DNA of 64,000 nt, taken from assembly GCA_023313575.1 (NCBI GenBank), contig JAJTTP010000006.1, positions 1,488,001 to 1,552,000 of the forward strand. Reading direction: 5' to 3'. This stretch comes from Eutypella sp. D-1 (Eukaryota > Ascomycota > Sordariomycetes > Xylariales > Diatrypaceae). The stretch's first letter is position 1. Every line of letters starts with the position of its first letter. Below the pieces are notes generated by a model, which worked only from the letters and a program-made list of their open reading frames with translations, did not search any database and was not told where the DNA came from. Both the position numbers and the translations under genes were made by a program. Below are positions 1 through 11,530 of the stretch, piece by piece.

Positions 1-1640
1 CATCATGTCAGATCGACCTTCTCGCACCATACTTACGGCCCGTTGCATAGTGGCACTTGCTAAGGCAAGGTGATGCTGACCGGTTCTCCTGATTCATTTC
101 TGCACATTATCTATCACGTTGCCGATCCCTCACCAATGACGCGAGGGTTTATTCTGTGGGGTGGGTGTACTTGGCTGCAATTACAAGCTAGGGATTGGTC
201 AGAATCATACTCAGTCCCAAGACTCCCAAGCACATGTACCGGCTCTTGAAGTGACTTCGGACGTCCCTTACACGGTCTCCACCAGAACGTATCCGAGATG
301 AGACAGCGACTGCATGTGGGAGTGCATGCATGAAGAACTGAAGTATGTATGAGTGTCGTGGTAGGTCCCAGGTGGAGCGCCTTCCGGATTCAGAGACCCA
401 AACCACCGAATCTACTAAGTAATGGGTCATCCAGGGGCCAATGATCGTCGATGTCGCCAGAGACGACCGTCAGTTCCACGTTTTCGCCTTTCGCAAATCG
501 TTTCTCCACTTCCGATGTCCGTGCAATCTTCACACCACGAGCTAACCACTCATCTCTCAGCCTCTGCTATTGCTTCCCCCCTCCTTGTTTCCACTCAGTA
601 CCTCTTCATCTCCCGCCACTCCGCCTGTTCGATAGCCAGCCTCATTACTACTCCGCACACGACACGTGCGCAATATACTGCCTGACTGCCTTCTGAATAT
701 GAGCTGCAGAGACGTCCTAAAGAGCGGTGATGCCAGAAACAGCATATGTTCGACCCTCCCCATTTTTCTCCTCCAATCCTGACGACGGATGGCATCATGG
801 TTTTAACCTAGCTTGTTATGACAGGTCATTCTCGTAGGATGGGATGAAATGGCTTATGGTCGCTCCGCTCCCATTCAAGTGGACTGCCGTGCTGCCATTC
901 TGTCCAAAGGGGGAGGGGTATGACAAGACAGGGACCTCCGAGATGGGATCATTCTTCCGCCTCCCTTCTCCGCCACCACCCCCCCTGTTTCCCACCGAAG
1001 AACCACTCATAAACGATACGAACCCCCCATCCCCTTACCCCTACCCAGTTGAAGCTCTCTCATTGCGTGGGAAAGGTAGCCGGTCTAAATATCCCGGACA
1101 ACCTCTTCAGTCTTGTATTTTCTCGCGTCTACAGCAGGATAGCGACTTTCGCAGAGGCCTACTGGACTCGAATACATACTCCTGCCTAAGGGTCATTGAC
1201 AGGCGAGCTTATATTCCTATTCTCACCCCATTACATTTTATTTGTCCCCACGGCGCGCCTCTGTTCCACAGCCCAACTTGGTTGTTTGGGGTCACGGTGC
1301 CCTCGGGGGGAGGGACAGTGGGGGAGGAACGTAGTCTCTCTGATTAATACCAAGTATACAAGGAAATTCTTGCCTGTTTGCGATGTGACGGACTTTCCAC
1401 CACCCCTACCTACTTTCATTTTTTCTTGTTCTCCTGTACCCAATCCACATCTCGACAGTCCCCTTTTCTCTATCTAGTTCCTAGCAGCTCAGAAGAGCAT
1501 TCATAGTATTATCATTTTCGTTCAGATCTAGTTAACCTAGGGCTGAGTGAGATATGACAGAGGCTCTCTCGTTGTACTCACTGCAAGGTACAGGGCCCTG
1601 GATTCTTACGAACTACTCTCTCTACGTACTTACTTGTATA

Positions 1641-1681
1641 TACCTATCTACCTACCTAAATACCTAACATGTAGATAGGTA
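1641..1681. repeat. Small inverted repeat built from TACCTA words
   Basis: TACCTATCTAC at 1641-1651 is matched by its exact reverse complement GTAGATAGGTA at 1671-1681, with a 19-nt spacer. It sits in the TACCTAGGTA-rich part of the intergenic region and could form a hairpin. No coding or RNA gene is associated with it. Confidence 0.6.
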
Positions 1682-2100
1682 CATAGGGCGTAGAAGGCAA
1701 CTAAAAGTTTACCGAACCCAGCGGGTCTTGCCTGCGGGCCACTAATTTAGGTACGTTACCTCCTAAGATTACCCACCTACTACCTTAGGTACTGTCTAAA
1801 CCCCCGCACTACTTACCGGTTTTTGTCTTTTACTTTTCTAACGTCATCTTTTGTACCTAGCCTATCTAGGACTTAGGCTGGAGTTCTCCCTTTTTTGTTG
1901 CATACGGTCTATAGTCTTGCAGTTAGGAGGTGGTCCCGAGGTCTTATTGAAGTTGGTTGTTAAAGTCAGCAAAAGGAGCTTAATGTTACATTCAATGTAG
2001 GTAACCCCCTTCTGATGGCATTACCCCGCAGGTTCTTACAGTCCCCACTTCGTTACCAAGGCCAACTTATTGCATGTAGGAATAATGCCGGGCATTCGGC

Positions 2101-2240
2101 GTATGCAACTACATAGTACCTAACAGGTATATATATGCACTTTGACACGTCTAGTATACTTAGGTACCTTCTAGATAATACCATATATACCTACCTACAA
2201 TAGGTACACATGTACCTAGGTACATGGGTAAGTTCTGAAT
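2101..2240. repeat. Cluster of TACCTAGGTA-type palindromes
   Basis: This 140-bp AT-rich stretch packs several copies and half-copies of TACCT/AGGTA, including GTACCTAGGTAC at 2210-2221. The same word family recurs in many other intergenic stretches of the window and is not seen enriched in exons. Confidence 0.55.
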
Positions 2241-3652
2241 GCATACAAATACCTTTTATAGCTTAACATGAAGCAGCACCAAGTCTTAACTACATAGGTA
2301 GGCTTGTCACAGTACTGAAGGCCACAAAGGTATAAATAACAAATTCCCTAGTATTATGTGAATTCTCAAGATGGGGAGACACAATGCTATGGTACAAAGG
2401 GATAAGTAAGATCCATCCCATCATTACGTAGATCTTAAATCATAAAAAGATGCGATCCCATTCCAGATAGCTATGAGCTATGGTGACTGCATGGGGCACC
2501 TACGCCATATCAATGTTAAAGTACTGGCCCTCCCTAGCTAATAGCTCCAGAGGCACTTCCAAGCACAGCAACTTTCAAGGCTTTATGGTGTTTCTGTTAA
2601 TCGGATAGATCTGGCCGAGTCTTACCGAACCTGTCAGTACACTTTACAGGTAACGTACCAAAAACTTAACAATGCTAATAACTTGGAACTTCAGAAGCTT
2701 CCACCCCATATCCCTTATCGTCATGTGCTTCCCTTATCGGAGCTAAGCTAGCAGCTAGCTACCGGTTAGCGCTAGCAGCGGTAACAACCGAAATGTGCCA
2801 GGTGCAGCCTTCAACCTGGGAAGGTGCACCGCTCGGCCTTGAATTCAAGTTACTACCTATTGGATAACAATAGGTTGATTGAAAGGTACCTAGGTAGTGA
2901 AGGGCATTTTGTTTTTGTACGAAGTAACTTTTATGGTGCATATATATATGTATTTTTTAAACTCGTCTTGCAACAGTTTCCCATGCCTAGAATAGGTAGA
3001 TAACCTGCAAGGCCTGCAGACGTTAAAGGTTATATCGCACTTACTTATGTACTCAAGGTTACCCGCTACTGAAATTCAAACCCATTACCACTTGGTGGTG
3101 CATACGTAGGTACTTCCAGGTAAACATATTCCTACCTGGGTGCTGTCCACCACCTACTACCCACCCACCTTCAACATCTTCTTCTCTTTTCTTTTTTGTA
3201 TTCGAGCCTCATAACGCCATATATTTGGACCGATTCATCGAAACAACCCCTTTCTCTTGTCAATCTCTTTTCGAGCAGATACTACTGGCATTCTCTGAAT
3301 CCATGCATATTGTATATGCATGTGCTTCAGTTCTCTGACCCTCGGAGTTGCCACAACAAGTTATCCGGCCATTAAGAGGCAGGCTATAAACAAAGGCGAT
3401 AACTAGACTCGGTCGAAGCCGCTTGAGACTTAGTCGGAACTTCGTATATACATTTTGGCGCCTCTGAGCGACAGTTCTTGGTTGTATCCCGAATACTGTC
3501 ACTTTACTAGTCCGTAGGTGAGGCCGGGCTCGTGTGGCTTGACCCCTTCCGTTTTTAGGATTCTAGGATTCAGGACTTCCGGATTTAAAGACCCACAACG
3601 CTCCGGATTCCGGCTCCCCGCACCTTTTGTCTTTTCGGACTCTCCATTCAAC

Positions 3653-6367
3653 ATGGCCCCGGCGGCCTTGGCGTCCCGTAAGTATCTCCATACCTGTCTA
3701 GTTCAAGCCACCTACCTCTCTTAGTTACCCTTACATTCCAAGGTCTTTATATACCTCCTTGAGCATGTACTGGTCATCAGCCTATCGTCCCTGTTCAATG
3801 AAGGCTGGGTTGGAACCTAACCCACCTTCGTTATCGATTAACTAACACATTAGCGTCAGGTTCTGGGTGGCCCCCCGGTAAGCTGCCTATCGAAATCTTC
3901 GTGCTTATTGCCCAGCATCTGGGGCGGCAGGATATGAAGTTTATGCGTCTGGTGAACTGGGAGTTTTATAAGAGCGTATCGGGCTACTTTCTTAGGCAGC
4001 TGGTAGTCCATGTTGGGCCTGACCTATGTACCTCCCTTGATGCAGGTCTCCTACCCGCTCAGGACTCTCCCACTGTCGACGTAACACAACGTTTGGTCAG
4101 TGATGTCTTTCGTGTATACGGTGATCGTATCACGCGGTTCGCACTGGCCCTTGAGCTGAGGGAATATGATCTTGCCTCCCCAAAGGTTTACGATGACCAA
4201 GTCCTCGAGGTGCGACCTTGGGGGTGTTACAGATGGCCCCGTTGGGAACTCCCAACCGAGAAGACTACGCTTCAGAAGATGAAAGAAAGCCTCGAGAATT
4301 GCGAAGGCCTCTTCCAGATCATAAGCCGTCTTACGAATGTCCGCGAGCTCGCTCTGTCTTGTAATGGTGGTTTAGGCTATCTACAGGGACCAGATCTATC
4401 GACGCCACCACGCCGTCCCATCGTCTTTGGTGCCGAAAATGGCATCACAAGCTTCGAGCCCCGGTACCGATTGTATTTCAACAAAACACTCGAGGAGGAG
4501 ACACTTGAGAAAATGTTGCGCGATGCTGATGTCCCCGATGAACTCATTGAAGTTCTCACCAAGGGCATCCTTGAGCAGGAGGGATTATCTCCGAAAATGA
4601 TCAATTCTAAGGGAAGATCAAGATGTCCTTTGCCTAATGGGAGAAATGGATCAAGGCCTGCCAATCCCGTGGTAATGTGCTGCCTGGAGCGGATGAAGAG
4701 ACTGCGTTTGCAGCCCGACATTCTCACAAGAAACCAGAAGAAGTTCTTGTTACACCGTAAGTACTATTGATTACTACTATTCTTAATTATTGTCTCCACT
4801 GTATTTGAACTCTGGCAATGACGCGGTACTAAATAAAACTTCTGTAGACATAGCTGCACAGCAAACCATGATTCAGTCGTATCTACTTGGTGTCCTAGAT
4901 AATGCGTCCTCCTTCGAATATCTCAGGAAGTTCAATATCGCAAGCATACCAAGTTTGCATCTCGATATTCTGTGCCGTAACGACTTCTGGGATGGCCTCC
5001 CCATGTTGGAGGAGGTTGCGTTGGGGGTCGTGCCGGATTGGAGAGCGCTCGAAGAGTCTGGGATGATCATCGAAGACAAACAAGTGTATCCAACAGATGC
5101 TATCCCAAAGGTTGTCCTCTTGCTTGGCGATTACATTGGAAAGAGGCAACACATCAAGCACCTCCATTTCGAGTGGCTCTGTGGCGGCGAGTTGGCATGC
5201 GGGAGACGCCAGCGGAACAAACATATCCTGCCAGCTCCATTCCTGAGAAAGCACCGCCAGATCATCAACTCGCGACTGGAAAACTTGATGATACTGCCCC
5301 ACATCACACATCTCTCGTTGAAGAACTGCTGGTTCACTCCGCACACCTTCTACCGTATCATACACGAAATGGCCTCAAAAACGCTCGTCTCCCTGGAGCT
5401 CGAGACGGTTTCGCTCAGTGGAGCCCCCTATGGAGTGGGATATGCTGGAAGTCGCGCGGTGCCACTCCTGGTTTCGGGTATAAATCCATTGCCCCAGAGT
5501 GCTGATCCCCTTCCTATACCGCAGAGCGCATTAAATACAATTCCGGGCGCTGCTCACGCCTCCATGGTCCAAGGTACTATTCAGGCGAACCTGAGCCTCC
5601 CTTCAACACCAAATAAAGCCGTGGTACTGCCCCACAAACTTTCCTGGCTCGATATCATCGACATGTTGGCGCCCGGTCCTACTGTAAGAGAATTCGTTCA
5701 TAACCGTAACAAGAAACCATGGCAGCCACCGCTCCAGCTCCAGAAGGGACTGAAACTTCGAAAGATGGCCTTCAAGTCCTGCGGCTACGTCGAGGTGCTC
5801 GACGATCGGTTTATTCCCTCTTGGCCGTTTAGTCGGAATTCAGAACAATACCTACGGAGACGCGCTGCGCAAACCCGCAACATGGCCCGCCGCATGGCGC
5901 CAGACATCTGCACTTGTGTCGATTTCTTCATGCAGGTCAACACAGATCGGCACCTCGCCCATCTAACAGAAGGCATGCCGGAAGATGAGGTGCTGACCCT
6001 CAACCGGGTGCATGGGTTCACGTTTGGGTGGCACGACGGTCATGTGTATGATAACGCTGTCATCAACGCTGCGAAGAACGATGGTGTCATCTACCCTGGC
6101 CGCGGCCGCTTTACGGGGATTATCGAGGATGAGCCTGTCGAGCCTACACCCCTCGAGCGTTACGAGGGCGTCTTCTACCCGAAGGAGCAAGCCGCTCCCC
6201 AAGGTGATCCTGTCCACGTGTTCGATACTTCGCCATTCGATCAGGATTACGACGACAGCACAGATCTTGATGCTTTGCAGTCTGAGCTTGAACAAGAGGC
6301 TGGATACACCTTGCCCGAACCGGTGTCCGGCGAGCCAGTGGTGCCCGAAACACCACCTGAGTCTTAA
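3653..6367 (+). CDS. F-box domain protein
   Basis: Predicted exons are 3653-3677, 3860-4756 and 4848-6367, giving 813 aa. Both introns have GTAAGT donors, the phases match, and CTAAC or CTAAA branch-like sites precede the AGs. An alternative acceptor at 3853 would add two residues in frame. Residues about 16-55 carry an F-box: LPIEIFVLIAQHL followed by the basic and aromatic RLVNWEFYKSVSGYF segment. F-box proteins normally join Skp1-cullin-1 E3 ligases as the substrate adaptor. The long remainder has scattered Leu-rich stretches (LRKFNIASIPSLHLDIL, ITHLSLKNCWFTP) like the degenerate repeats of fungal F-box proteins, and an acidic, Pro-rich C-terminus. The substrate cannot be told. I chose the start because this ATG opens the only short exon that joins in phase to the F-box. 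Confidence 0.8.
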
Positions 6368-7066
6368 TATCTTGTCCTTAACGTATATACCGGATAAGGG
6401 AATGAGTTCTGTTAAATCTACCGAATACGATAATCACTTTGCTAACGCGGCATTGAGTATATGGAGGGACTGTCTCGGAGAAAGTTCGATTTCCTTCCAC
6501 CTGAGCCACCATTGTTTGACATAATGTACGAAGTTGAATACAGATTCCAGGAGGTGTCGAACGAGATGCAAGGCTGCTCTTCATTTCGGCTTATATATCG
6601 AATTTCGCAGTGGCCGAATGGAAAACACTTCGGAGGAACAGCTATTGCCAACATTGATGCGACACCCCAACCCTTTAGCACGAATCCAATCCAAGCACAC
6701 AACAGAACTTCTAGCACATGTTTCAGACTCGACAGGACCAGCCTGTGTACAATTATATAATGGAGAAGCATCAAGAAGATGAGGTTGGGGTGGTATACGT
6801 CACGAAAATGACATGCGGTAGCATGCACTAGAGACGGTCATGGGCTATGTTAACGTCTATACACACACACACCCACGCACACTCACACTCTCTGGCCTTA
6901 CACAAGACACTGAGCTACTTCAGCAGTTAAACTACGACCGACTAGGAAAGGGCATGGCTAGGGGATTCAAGGCATGAATGGGATGTGTGAATGGGGGTAT
7001 GCATGAATGAATGCATGCGTGAATGAATGGACAAGATGAATAATGTAGGGGATACCGGTTTAAATG
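6368..7066. other. Intergenic region, 3' side of the F-box gene
   Basis: No gene is supported. It contains a short CA-rich microsatellite near 6861-6890 and repeated GAATGAATG words at about 6970-7030. It probably includes the 3' untranslated regions of the F-box gene and of the small reverse-strand gene that follows. Confidence 0.5.
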
Positions 7067-7357
7067 TCAATGATACCACCAATTCTTTTTATTCTTCTTC
7101 TTTTTCCGCGCGGTCTGCTGCTTGCTGGGCTTAGGATGTTCGACTCCTCTGCCAACTTGCTGCCACACATGCGAAGGTGCACCTGCCTGTGTAGATACTG
7201 GAGACATGATGTGAGAGTAATGGTTCGGACCTCTGAGAGATAAGTTACCTGGCTAGCTAAGAAGATAAGTGCCTGAGGATACCCAGCTTTGAATCTTCTC
7301 TTTTTGCTGGGACAAACTCTCCCTTCTGTCTCGCTTGGCTTCTAGACAGGAATACAT
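7067..7357 (-). CDS. Possible small basic protein (64 aa, spliced)
   Basis: I do not recognise a family. Reading the minus strand, exon 1 (7357-7283) encodes 25 residues starting MYSCLEAKRDRRES and ending KEKIQSW. A GTATCC donor and a CTACACAG acceptor bound an intron at 7282-7187. Exon 2 (7186-7067) encodes 39 residues with VWQQVGRG and a Lys-rich end, RKKKKNKKNWWYH, then a stop. The joined frame is in phase and has a protein-like, strongly basic composition, as in small nuclear or ribosome-associated proteins. The donor is not a strong consensus. A simpler reading is a single-exon 46-aa protein from the ATG at 7207 (MSPVSTQAGAPSH...), in the same frame as exon 2. The upstream frame of exon 1 also stays open (KQFTPRETF), so the true 5' end may lie further upstream. 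Confidence 0.35.
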
Positions 7358-7877
7358 GAACGTTTCACGCGGAGTGAACTGTTTAGATTGGCTGATATTC
7401 GTTCGTATATCTATGGAAATGGATATCAAATAAGTACTAAAACGGACGGCAGTCTAGAGACACTGAAGGTCCCAAAGGTGTGCACTAGAACGAACTTTAT
7501 ACGTGGGAGAGAGACCATGATACGATTCACAGTATAATCATAAAACATACACATACGCAACACAACACAACACAAGGTAGTGACTATATGTATAAGACAA
7601 GCATTAAACGATTAGCCCCCCCGTTTTTCCCGGAACGCCAGTCGCCTTTGCCCCAAAAAAGAAATGGACGATGATAATGGTGGTGATGGTGGAACACCGC
7701 ACCCAGCCCCCCTCTCCGCTATTGATGAAAGCCGATTCTCTTGTGGGAGAAGAACAGACTTTGCGGTAATAGAAGGAAGTGTGTATGGTGTGGTACAGCC
7801 TAGCCGCAAGTTACGCGTGGATTCAAGGGATATTTCCTTCCTCTCCCCGCAACGTGCGATGCGAGATGTGCACTTCC

Positions 7878-9107
7878 TTATTGCGCTCCTTGGTATTGGC
7901 CAACAACTGCAGAAGCACTCAGTGTTAGCAAAAGCTGTCGCGATGCAGAGGGAAACCCCAGGGGGTGGGGACACGTACCTAGCGCGTGGTCTCGCTCGTA
8001 GGGTTCGAGGGTCAGCTGTTCCTGAGGCTTGATGCGCTCGCCCTTGAGCTTCTGGACCTCCTGCGCGAAGACGGCCTCGGGGGCGGCGGTGCTGTCGATA
8101 CAGTTGGCCTTGATGGAGATGACAACACCACCGCCGACCTTGAGGAACATGTGGGCGTTGAGGGCGACGATACGGGCCTGGTCAGGTTGAGCGACGTCGG
8201 CGAAGATGCAGTCAACCATGGGCACAAGCATGCGGTACCGCAGCGGGTGGCGCGCGTCGTCGACGATCGGGATGACGTTCGTCCGGTTTTGCGCCATGTT
8301 CACCAGGTCCCGGCCGCTGCGGTGGCTGAACTCAACCGCGTACACGTTGCCGGTTGGACCAACAATGTCGGCGACGTGGGAGACTGACGTGCCGGAGGCA
8401 GCACCCAGATAGAGGACCTACAGCGGCATGTGTAAGCAGAAGGATTTCCTTCGACATGGGCCACGGGGGGAATCCCCGGGGGGCCGGGGGGCGGGGGGAG
8501 AAAATAAAATACTTGCCTTGGAGCCGGGCTTCATGTAAATGTTGTCGACACCGCCGATGATACCCGCGGCAAGCTTGCTGCGGAAGGGGTTCCAGACGCG
8601 GTACTCGACCTTGGTGGTGACGGGCGCGCCATCGTCGCCCTTGGAGGCGCTGTCAACCGATACGCGCTTCTCGCCGTAGACTTCGATGCCGGGAGCAATG
8701 CTTCGGGTCAGAAGGTGATCCTCCTTGCCTCTGCTCACGAAGACACCATCGTGACGGTGGGGTTCCTGAAGTTTTTTGAAGGCGTTAGTCATTGTAAGCA
8801 TTTTAACCATTGGCGACGACCATTGCCGAGCTAGATAGAAACTTACGACAACGACCTTCGCGCCTCCCCTAGCACCACCGGGCTTCCCACCGCGACCACC
8901 AGGGCCACCACGACCACCACGGGAGGGACCACCACGTCCGCCGCCGCGTCCACCACCACCACGACCTCCCCTATCACCAAAACCACCTCGGCCACCACCA
9001 CGACCACCACCACCGCGACCACCACCGCGACCGCCCCTATCGCCGAAGCCGCCACGACCACCGCCGCCACCACGGCCTCCTCGTCCTCCTCTCGGGGTGA
9101 AGCTCAT
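7878..9107 (-). CDS. nop1: Fibrillarin, rRNA 2'-O-methyltransferase
   Basis: This is the catalytic subunit of C/D-box snoRNPs, which places 2'-O-methyl groups on pre-rRNA in the nucleolus. Exons on the minus strand are 9107-8847, 8765-8517, 8417-7979 and 7906-7878, giving 325 aa. Residues 1 to about 82 are a Gly/Arg-rich GAR domain of RGG repeats. The conserved segment [18 protein letters not shown] follows. The SAM-binding motif [14 protein letters not shown] opens exon 3, and [24 protein letters not shown] and [18 protein letters not shown] come next. The last exon encodes only VVGQYQGAQ. Introns 1 and 3 are canonical. Intron 2 (8516-8418) reads AAG|GCAAGT...TAG, a GC-AG intron, and only this splice restores PGSK-VLYLG. 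Length and motif order match yeast Nop1. It is head-to-head with the RPL17 gene. Confidence 0.97.
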
Positions 9108-10231
9108 TGTCGGATAAAGTTTACGGAAGGAATCGCGACGTTCAGATCAAAAGAAGCGATAATTGATATGAATTGGGGTAAATTCGATTGATCTGAAGAT
9201 CGGCAGGAATTGAAGGTCGGGAGGAAGGGTTATGTTCCTACCCGATTGTTGTTCTTGGGAATCTTCGTGCAATACTATAACGGGTATTGTTTATTGGTGC
9301 AAATTGTGAAGGGGAAGAAGAGCTTCACTTTTTTTTTTTCTTCTTAACTTGACTGGGAACCACCAGGACTTTTTTTTCGCCTGCTAGCGCTGATTGGTTG
9401 GTTTAAGGTTGCCCGATAGCATTGATAAGTGCAATAGCTAGCTCGATAAGCAGAGCTGAGCTAACCTTAGGTGAAATACAGAATACTCAGTGGAGCCCTC
9501 CAAAACCAATATCTCGAAGTGCATAAAATATGGGTCTCGAGTTAACCCGACACTGACGGGACCCATTATTATTGAAGTCACTTCTACCATCTGCTTGCCA
9601 GGTGGTACAGGCTGGTAAATGGATGTTACTAAATTGCTGTTATCTTATCAATTTATCAGTCAGTATTTAAGTACCTAGGTACCTAGGCACTTACGAACTC
9701 CAGGTCCTGGGAGTCGATGGAATCGGCCTCGGTACTTAGGCCAAGCCAACTCTCCCCTTAACAATTAATTTTGCAAAGTGAATTCATTATCCCCATATCC
9801 TCGAAACAGGTATGTACCAAATATCTCTATTTCTCCATTTCTCAAGGGACCTTGGAACTCTCTGTCTGTATCCGAAACCATAGACACCATAATTAGGTAC
9901 TGGTACTTCGTACGAGTACCTAGGGCTGATAAAACCTTATCGGTTGCTTGGAGGTGGACGGATAAAAGAAATAGCGGGGCAACTGATAAGTGATAAGGCC
10001 ACAAACGCACAGGCTTGGCTCACTTTTAGCGTGCCCTGTAGCCGAAAAAAAAAGTTCACAAGGTGGAAAATCTCGCTTAGTTGGATTTGATTGTTTTTCA
10101 ACTTTGGTAAAAAAAAGTGGCCGACTCCCGACTGACCTCTAAACGCCCTCCAACGCCAGAACCACCCAAACCCGACGACGAAGACGACGACAAACCCCAC
10201 GAATCCATCTCCCCCACGACACATAATAAAG
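9108..10231. promoter_or_regulatory. Shared upstream region of fibrillarin and RPL17
   Basis: About 1.1 kb separates the two divergent start codons and holds no supported gene. GATA cores are clustered in three groups: 9415-9448 (three), 9641-9657 (three, as TATC) and 9928-9995 (five, both orientations, including TGATAAGTGATAAGG). A TACCTAGGTACCTAGG palindrome lies at 9672-9687, and pyrimidine/T tracts lie near 9330-9375. Both neighbours belong to ribosome production, so co-regulation is plausible. That is an inference from position and motif count only. Confidence 0.35.
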
Positions 10232-11530
10232 ATGGTATGTGATATCGATTTTATGTTTTCAAGGTTAGGATACGGGATGGGGGATGGGGATGAGGTTCGA
10301 GGAATATCAAGAATTCGGGAATAAGAGCTGGACATTCTTTCGGGGTGGGAGGGGAGGACGGGAAGGAAATCGAACTGCGATATCATGATGATTCATTCAG
10401 TATTTGTGCAGTATTCAGTATTGCATGGATGTTGTTGGAATTGTGCGGAAACCACGAGATTCTCAATTCCCATGGGTTTCTTCGCTGATCTGTCATATCG
10501 ATGACTTCTTTCCCCCCTCCCCCTTCCAAACACCCCGACCGAATATTCATGCAAAGAGGAGGAGGAAGTGGAAGAAGAGGAAGAGAAGAATGAGGAAAAA
10601 GACTGGAGAATAGGCAAGAGGAAGAGGAGGCATCATCACATGGTGCAATTCTGCAATTCTTCGTTAAAAGGATGATGAATGAAAGAAAAAAAAAACCAAA
10701 AAACTAACAACGGTTCTCTGTCAACCCCCAGGTTCGATACGCCGCCACCGAGATCGAGAGCGCCAAGTCGGCCCGCGCCCGCGGTGCCTACCTCCGCGTT
10801 TCTTTCAAGAACACCCGAGAGACCGCCCAGGCCATCAACGGCTGGAAGTTGAACCGCGCCCTGAAGTTCCTTGAGAACGTCCAGGAGCACAAGGAGGCTG
10901 TGCCCTTCCGCAGATACGCCGGCAGCACTGGCCGGTGCGCCCAGGGTACGAATTCACCCATCACTCGCAGGTTTTGCGATTTGGTTACCCAGGGGATTTG
11001 GAGGATTTTGGAGGAATTAGAGAATAAGAAGAATTCGAAATGCTAACAAGCCGTCTTTCTCAATAGGCAAGCAGTTCGGTGTCTCCAAGGCTCGATGGCC
11101 CGTCAAGTCCGCTGAGCACCTGCTCGGTCTCCTCAAGAACGCCGAGGCCAACGCCGATGCCAAGGGTCTCGATACCAGCAACCTGATCGTCAAGCACATC
11201 CAGGTCAACCAGGCCCCCAAGCAGCGCAGGCGGACTTACCGTGCCCACGGTCGTGTATGTTACAGGTCCACCACCACCATCCCGTAGCCATTCATCTTGC
11301 ACAAATGGTCTTCATTTGCGCTGGGCCAGTTGAGACTAGACGAGCAGGATGTCTAACTAACAGTTACCTAGATCAACCCCTACATGTCGAACCCTTGCCA
11401 CATCGAGCTCATCCTTACCGAGGGTGAGGAGGTCGTCCAGAAGTCCGAGGCTGTTGTCGGTCGTGAGCAGGCGCACCTGAGCTCGAGACAGCGTGGTGCT
11501 CTCCGCCGAAAGGCCATCACTTCCTCGTAA
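10232..11530 (+). CDS. rpl17: 60S ribosomal protein L17 (uL22)
   Basis: This is a core protein of the large cytosolic ribosomal subunit lining the peptide exit tunnel. Exons are 10232-10234, 10732-10945, 11067-11254 and 11372-11530, giving 187 aa (yeast Rpl17 is about 184). The first exon is just the ATG, followed directly by a GTATGT donor and a roughly 0.5-kb intron. This is a common layout in fungal ribosomal protein genes. The protein begins [19 protein letters not shown] and contains [39 protein letters not shown] and [15 protein letters not shown], all characteristic of eukaryotic L17, with a basic C-terminus [14 protein letters not shown]. The later introns have CTAAC branch sites (11043, 11354) and AG acceptors in matching phase. 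GATA-motif clusters lie upstream in the region shared with fibrillarin. Confidence 0.97.

Larger units (their letters stand above)
1..3652. other. Gene-poor intergenic region
   Basis: I see no convincing gene on either strand. The open frames here are short, proline- or serine-rich by composition, and lack recognisable motifs or matched splice sites. From about 1.6 to 3.2 kb the DNA is AT-rich and full of TACCTA / TAGGTA / TACCTAGGTA words. The last few hundred bases serve as the upstream region of the F-box gene that starts at 3653. Confidence 0.6.

Noticed and set aside
844..1347. Open frame of 167 codons on the plus strand
   Set aside because: Proline/serine-rich by composition only, with no motif, no splice partners and an overlapping frame of equal quality.
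9937..10386. Minus-strand open frame of 149 codons across the RPL17 start
   Set aside because: It overlaps the ATG and leader intron of a certain gene and has no recognisable domain.
10376..10500. Possible C/D-box snoRNA in RPL17 intron 1 (ATGATGA near 10385, CTGA near 10485, weak CGATAT/ATATCG stem)
   Set aside because: The D box is too far from the putative stem, no clear C'/D' boxes are seen, and I could not match a guide to rRNA. An snoRNA search with a covariance or snoscan model would decide.
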